Of a stretch of DNA of 8,099 bases, positions 5,414 through 8,099 are shown piece after piece. The notes beneath the pieces are model-generated. The model had not been told where the DNA came from. It saw only the letters and a list, made by a program, of their open reading frames with translations, and did no database searches. The DNA is taken from positions 8,092 to 16,190 of the forward strand of contig JABMDE010000065.1 in assembly GCA_015904055.1 (NCBI GenBank). The letters are read 5' to 3'. The translations under genes and the position numbers were made by a program. The DNA comes from Nitrospira sp. Its GTDB lineage: Bacteria; Nitrospirota; Nitrospiria; Nitrospirales; Nitrospiraceae. Position 1 is the first letter of the stretch. Each line of letters begins with the position of its first letter.

Positions 5414-6730
5414 ATGCCGAGCCTTTCCCCTCCATCGTCGTCTCAGACCGTTGCCTTACGCTTTGCGTCAGCGTTGTCTAAACGATCGGATACGGAGGCG
5501 GCAGCTCGCGACCTTGCCGATGAAATCCTGGCCAAATTTGACCGCACGTCGATCGATCTCGTCTGTCTGTTTTTTTCAGCCCATCATGCGTCAAAAGCCG
5601 AGCTCTTAGCGGCCATGATCCGGCAATCTCTTCACACGCGCATGATGGTCGGGTGCAGCGGGGAAGGGGTGATTGCCGGTGCAGAAGAATTGGAAACAGC
5701 TCCGGCGATCACGCTCTGGGCGGCATCATTGCCGGAGGTGACACTGGAGCCGATTCGGTCGTCGTTTTCGCCCGTGCAAGATCAGTTTCGGCTATCCGGT
5801 TGGCCTGAACCGAGTGCGAGACAGTCCTCATTTCTCCTGTTGGCCGATCCGTTCACCACCCCGATGCGAGAAGTTCTTGGACTCATCGATGAACGGTATC
5901 CGGGGACCAAGGCCATCGGCGGATTAGCCGGAGGGGGGCAAGGTGAGGGAGAGAACCGGTTGATCTTCCAAGGCGAAATGCTTACGGGTGGATTAGTCGG
6001 AGTGCAGCTGTCCGGACCGGTGGATGTCCGCCCGGTCATCTCACAAGGATGCCGGCTGATCGGTGACCGGTTCGTCGTCACAAAAGCTGAGCACAATCTT
6101 ATTTATGAGCTCGGCGGTGTGCCGGCCCTGGATCGGTTACAGGCGGTCTTTGAGTCATTGCCGGAGGAAGACCGGCGCCACGCCCATCGGGCCTTACATC
6201 TTGGCATCGTCATCGATGAACATCGGGATCGGTTCGAGCGGGGAGATTTTCTTGTCAGGAATCTGGAAGACCGGCGCCACGCCCATCGGGCCTTACATCT
6301 TGGCATCGTCATCGATGAACATCGGGATCGGTTCGAGCGGGGAGATTTTCTTGTCAGGAATCTTGTCGGGGCTGATCAAACGGCTGGATCGGTGGCGGTT
6401 GGCGATGTCGTGCAGGAAGGGCAAACCGTACAATTTCAACTTCGAGACGCCAGATCGGCCAGTGAGGACTTGAATTTACTACTGGCTGCCGATCGGGCGG
6501 CACATCGCTGTCAGCCGCTCGGAGCCCTTATGTTCAGTTGCTGTGGACGGGGACGAGGCTTGTTTGGGAAGCCCAATCACGACGCAGCGACGATGGCGGA
6601 TCGGTTGGGTTCGATTCCTCTGGCAGGGTTTTTTGCGCAGGGCGAAATCGGGCCAGTTGGTGGCAGAAACTTTCTGCATGGCTATACGGCCTGCATGGCG
6701 CTCTTTGCGGAGCAGGATCTGCCCAAGTAA
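5414..6730 (+). CDS. FIST N/C domain sensory protein with internal 33-residue tandem duplication
   Basis: This is a 438-residue cytoplasmic protein with FIST_N followed by FIST_C, a sensory module thought to bind small ligands such as amino acids. FIST_N features include VGCSGEGVIAGAEELE (79-94) and TKAIGGLAGGG (165-175). FIST_C features include FSCCGRGRGLFG (374-385), IPLAGFFAQGEIGPVGG (401-417) and LHGYTACMALF (421-431). No kinase, GGDEF or other output domain is attached, so it may work through a partner protein. Residues 252-284 (EDRRHAHRALHL to GDFLVRNL) are repeated exactly at 285-317; without the second copy it would be 405 residues, near the family norm. The duplicated stretch lies in what should be a single conserved part of FIST_C, so folding may be disturbed. 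No Shine-Dalgarno precedes the ATG, and the 26-base gap after the small-protein gene suggests coupled translation. Confidence 0.85.
   Translation: MPSLSPPSSSQTVALRFASALSKRSDTEAAARDLADEILAKFDRTSIDLVCLFFSAHHASKAELLAAMIRQSLHTRMMVGCSGEGVIAGAEELETAPAITLWAASLPEVTLEPIRSSFSPVQDQFRLSGWPEPSARQSSFLLLADPFTTPMREVLGLIDERYPGTKAIGGLAGGGQGEGENRLIFQGEMLTGGLVGVQLSGPVDVRPVISQGCRLIGDRFVVTKAEHNLIYELGGVPALDRLQAVFESLPEEDRRHAHRALHLGIVIDEHRDRFERGDFLVRNLEDRRHAHRALHLGIVIDEHRDRFERGDFLVRNLVGADQTAGSVAVGDVVQEGQTVQFQLRDARSASEDLNLLLAADRAAHRCQPLGALMFSCCGRGRGLFGKPNHDAATMADRLGSIPLAGFFAQGEIGPVGGRNFLHGYTACMALFAEQDLPK
6166..6363 (+). repeat. Exact 99-bp tandem direct duplication inside the FIST gene
   Basis: Copy 1 is 6166-6264 and copy 2 is 6265-6363. 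They are directly adjacent and I found no mismatch over 99 bases. Flanking bases stop matching immediately: A at 6165 versus T at 6264, and G at 6265 versus T at 6364. The length is 33 codons, so the frame is kept. Zero divergence, including at third codon positions, points to a very recent event or an assembly error. Confidence 0.93.
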
Positions 6731-6774
6731 CGACGTACACAGTGGCATCATTCGCAACGCCGTTCGATACGGCA

Positions 6775-6782
6775 TAAGGAGG
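6775..6782 (+). promoter_or_regulatory. Strong Shine-Dalgarno for the FKBP gene
   Basis: TAAGGAGG is a full match to the anti-Shine-Dalgarno of 16S rRNA, four bases before the ATG at 6787. It is the strongest ribosome site in the window and fixes the long, signal-peptide-containing start. Confidence 0.7.
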
Positions 6783-6786
6783 ACGT

Positions 6787-7230
6787 ATGAGACGCCGAGT
6801 CACCCTAGGCATCATCATGACGTTGGTTTTCACACCACTATTCGGATGGGGAGGCACTATGACTGTAAACGAGAAGGGCTCGAACGCCGGGGAGACGGTC
6901 ACTGCATCCGGGCTTAAATATATCGATCAGGCTGTGGGGGCGGGAGATGTCGCCGTCGCCGGCAAGACTGTGAGTGTCCATTACACGGGGTGGCTGGAGA
7001 ATGGGAAGAAATTCGACAGTTCCGTCGATCGTGGCCAGCCCTTTTCATTTCCTCTCGGTGCCGGACGGGTTATCAAGGGCTGGGATGAAGGGGTCCAAGG
7101 CATGAAGGTCGGCGGCAAACGCAAACTGACGATTCCTTCAGACCTGGGCTATGGTTCGCGCGGGGCCGGTGGAGTGATCCCGCCAAATGCCACACTCATC
7201 TTCGATGTCGAATTGCTAGCGGTTCGGTAG
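6787..7230 (+). CDS. FKBP-type peptidyl-prolyl cis-trans isomerase, probably exported
   Basis: This 147-residue protein catalyses cis-trans isomerisation of peptide bonds before proline and helps protein folding. Residues 1-20 ([20 protein letters not shown]) have basic, then hydrophobic character typical of a Sec signal, although no clear AxA cleavage site follows. The single FKBP domain spans about 42-145. Active-site positions by FKBP12 comparison are Y66 (VHYTGW), F76 and D77 (KFDSS), F86/F88, V95-I96 and W99 (RVIKGWDEG), Y122 ([10 protein letters not shown]), I131 and F139 (LIFDVELL). The FKBP12 histidine in the 80s loop is replaced by small residues, as in many bacterial members. A second ATG at 6859, preceded by GGGGAGG at four bases, would make a 123-residue form without the signal. 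It sits 56 bases after the FIST gene and 67 before gcvT. Confidence 0.92.
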   Translation: MRRRVTLGIIMTLVFTPLFGWGGTMTVNEKGSNAGETVTASGLKYIDQAVGAGDVAVAGKTVSVHYTGWLENGKKFDSSVDRGQPFSFPLGAGRVIKGWDEGVQGMKVGGKRKLTIPSDLGYGSRGAGGVIPPNATLIFDVELLAVR

Positions 7231-7252
7231 GGATAGACAGACCGGACTGCTG

Positions 7253-7271
7253 CGGCTGATTTCCTCAGCCG
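7253..7271 (+). other. Perfect 7-bp stem-loop in the FKBP-gcvT gap
   Basis: CGGCTGA (7253-7259) pairs exactly with TCAGCCG (7265-7271) around a TTTCC loop. No T tract follows, so it is at best a weak or rho-assisted terminator, or a leader structure 26 bases upstream of the gcvT start. The gap (7231-7297) is too short for a glycine riboswitch and shows none of its features. Confidence 0.35.
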
Positions 7272-7297
7272 ATAACGACGGTCTCAACAGGACTATG

Positions 7298-8099
7298 ATG
7301 CAACAGACTCCGCTCATCGCCCAACATCGCGAGGCCGGCGCCAAGCTCGTCGATTTTGCCGGCTGGGAAATGCCCATCCAGTATGGTGGAGTGGTTGATG
7401 AGTATCAGACGGTCAGGACCAAGGCCGGGCTGTTCGATGTGAGTCACATGGGCCGTATCGAAGTCAGTGGGGCTGGCGCCCTGGGCTTTCTGCAAGGAGT
7501 CACCACCAATGACGTCGCTGCGCTTCAGCCTCTGCACGCGCAGTATTCGATGGTCTGCAACCGGCAGGGGGGTATCAAAGACGATATCTTTGTCTATCGG
7601 TTGGCCGGTCCGAATGAATATCTCCTGTGCGTGAATGCGTCTAATCGCGACAAGATTCATTCATGGCTGCTGGAGCATGGCGCACGCGCTTCCAACTGTC
7701 GAATCCATGATCGTTCGGCGGATATCGCGCAGATTGCTCTGCAGGGTCCCGCCACGCGGGCCATCGTGGCAACCTTTGGATCAACAATGCTGGATGCGCT
7801 CACGCTCAGAGCGTCGACCATGGTCACGATCGAATCGGTCCCTTGCATGGTCGCCCGCACCGGCTATACGGGTGAGTTTGGCTATGAGTTCTATGTCTAT
7901 GGATCGCCGGCGCCAGTCTGGAATGCGCTACTGGACAGGGGGCAGTCCGTTGGCGCCAAGCCCGCAGGACTCGGTGCGCGCGATCTCTTGCGTCTGGAGA
8001 TGGGCTATCTGCTCTATGGCAATGATATTGATGAAGCAACGACGCCGATTGAAGCCGGCGTGGAATGGGCCGTGAGTTTCACCAAGGGAGATTTTATCG
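7298..8099 (+). CDS. gcvT: Aminomethyltransferase, glycine cleavage system T protein (3' end outside window)
   Basis: GcvT takes the aminomethyl group from the H protein and, with tetrahydrofolate, releases ammonia and forms 5,10-methylene-THF. The visible 267 residues begin with the typical VDFAGWEMPIQYGG (about 18-31) and continue with LFDVSHMGRIEV (45-56) and GGIKDDIFVY (91-100), which contains the conserved catalytic aspartate. ARTGYTGEFGYEF (186-198) and GLGARDLLRLEMGYLLYGND (224-243) follow. The reading frame is open to the last base, so the gene is cut by the window; full-length proteins are about 360-370 residues. Two ATG codons are adjacent, at 7295 and 7298. AGGA at 7289-7292 is five bases from the second but only two from the first, so I chose 7298; the difference is one residue. 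gcvH and the P-protein genes may follow downstream, but they are not visible. Confidence 0.94.
   Translation, partial: MQQTPLIAQHREAGAKLVDFAGWEMPIQYGGVVDEYQTVRTKAGLFDVSHMGRIEVSGAGALGFLQGVTTNDVAALQPLHAQYSMVCNRQGGIKDDIFVYRLAGPNEYLLCVNASNRDKIHSWLLEHGARASNCRIHDRSADIAQIALQGPATRAIVATFGSTMLDALTLRASTMVTIESVPCMVARTGYTGEFGYEFYVYGSPAPVWNALLDRGQSVGAKPAGLGARDLLRLEMGYLLYGNDIDEATTPIEAGVEWAVSFTKGDFI

Noticed and set aside
6063..6473. Off-frame 136-codon open frame with an internal repeat inside the FIST gene
   Set aside because: The repeat is the same 99-bp duplication read in another frame; the FIST frame carries the conserved motifs.
7231..7297. Glycine riboswitch before gcvT
   Set aside because: The gap is only 67 bases, too short for even one aptamer plus an expression platform, and no aptamer core is recognisable. 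Only a 7-bp hairpin is seen.

Overview
The window is dense, GC-rich bacterial DNA with every supported gene on the + strand. Codon use, the gene set and a 122-bp interspersed inverted-repeat element at 2301-2422 suggest a member of the Nitrospirota, probably Nitrospira-like. The element resembles one I remember from Nitrospira genomes. This assignment is from memory, with no search behind it.

Left block (52-2300): a LOG-family nucleotide-phosphoribohydrolase-like gene overlaps a complete beta-CASP metallo-beta-lactamase RNase-like gene by an ATGA junction, so the two form a tight operon. The interspersed element begins on the base after the RNase stop codon. Its right end contains a good intrinsic-terminator hairpin, which probably closes the operon.

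Middle block (2481-4956): an exported P1-family (S58/DmpA) aminopeptidase keeps its catalytic residues, but its last ~32 residues do not look like the family. It overlaps by 62 bp a protein made of 53-residue delta-60-type beta-propeller repeats. Six repeats are clean and in perfect register, with decayed repeats at both ends. The junction looks rearranged or frameshifted.

Right block (5096-8099): a plausible sigma70 promoter precedes a 75-residue protein of unknown function. Next is a FIST-domain sensor protein carrying an exact, in-frame, 99-bp tandem duplication. An FKBP-type prolyl isomerase follows, with a second well-placed internal start that would remove its signal peptide. Last is the 5' part of gcvT (glycine cleavage T-protein), cut by the window end.

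I found no convincing defence system, CRISPR array, tRNA, rRNA or transposase. The most notable signals are the duplication inside the FIST gene, the rearranged peptidase/propeller junction, the mobile-looking repeat that doubles as a terminator, and the possible dual start of the FKBP.
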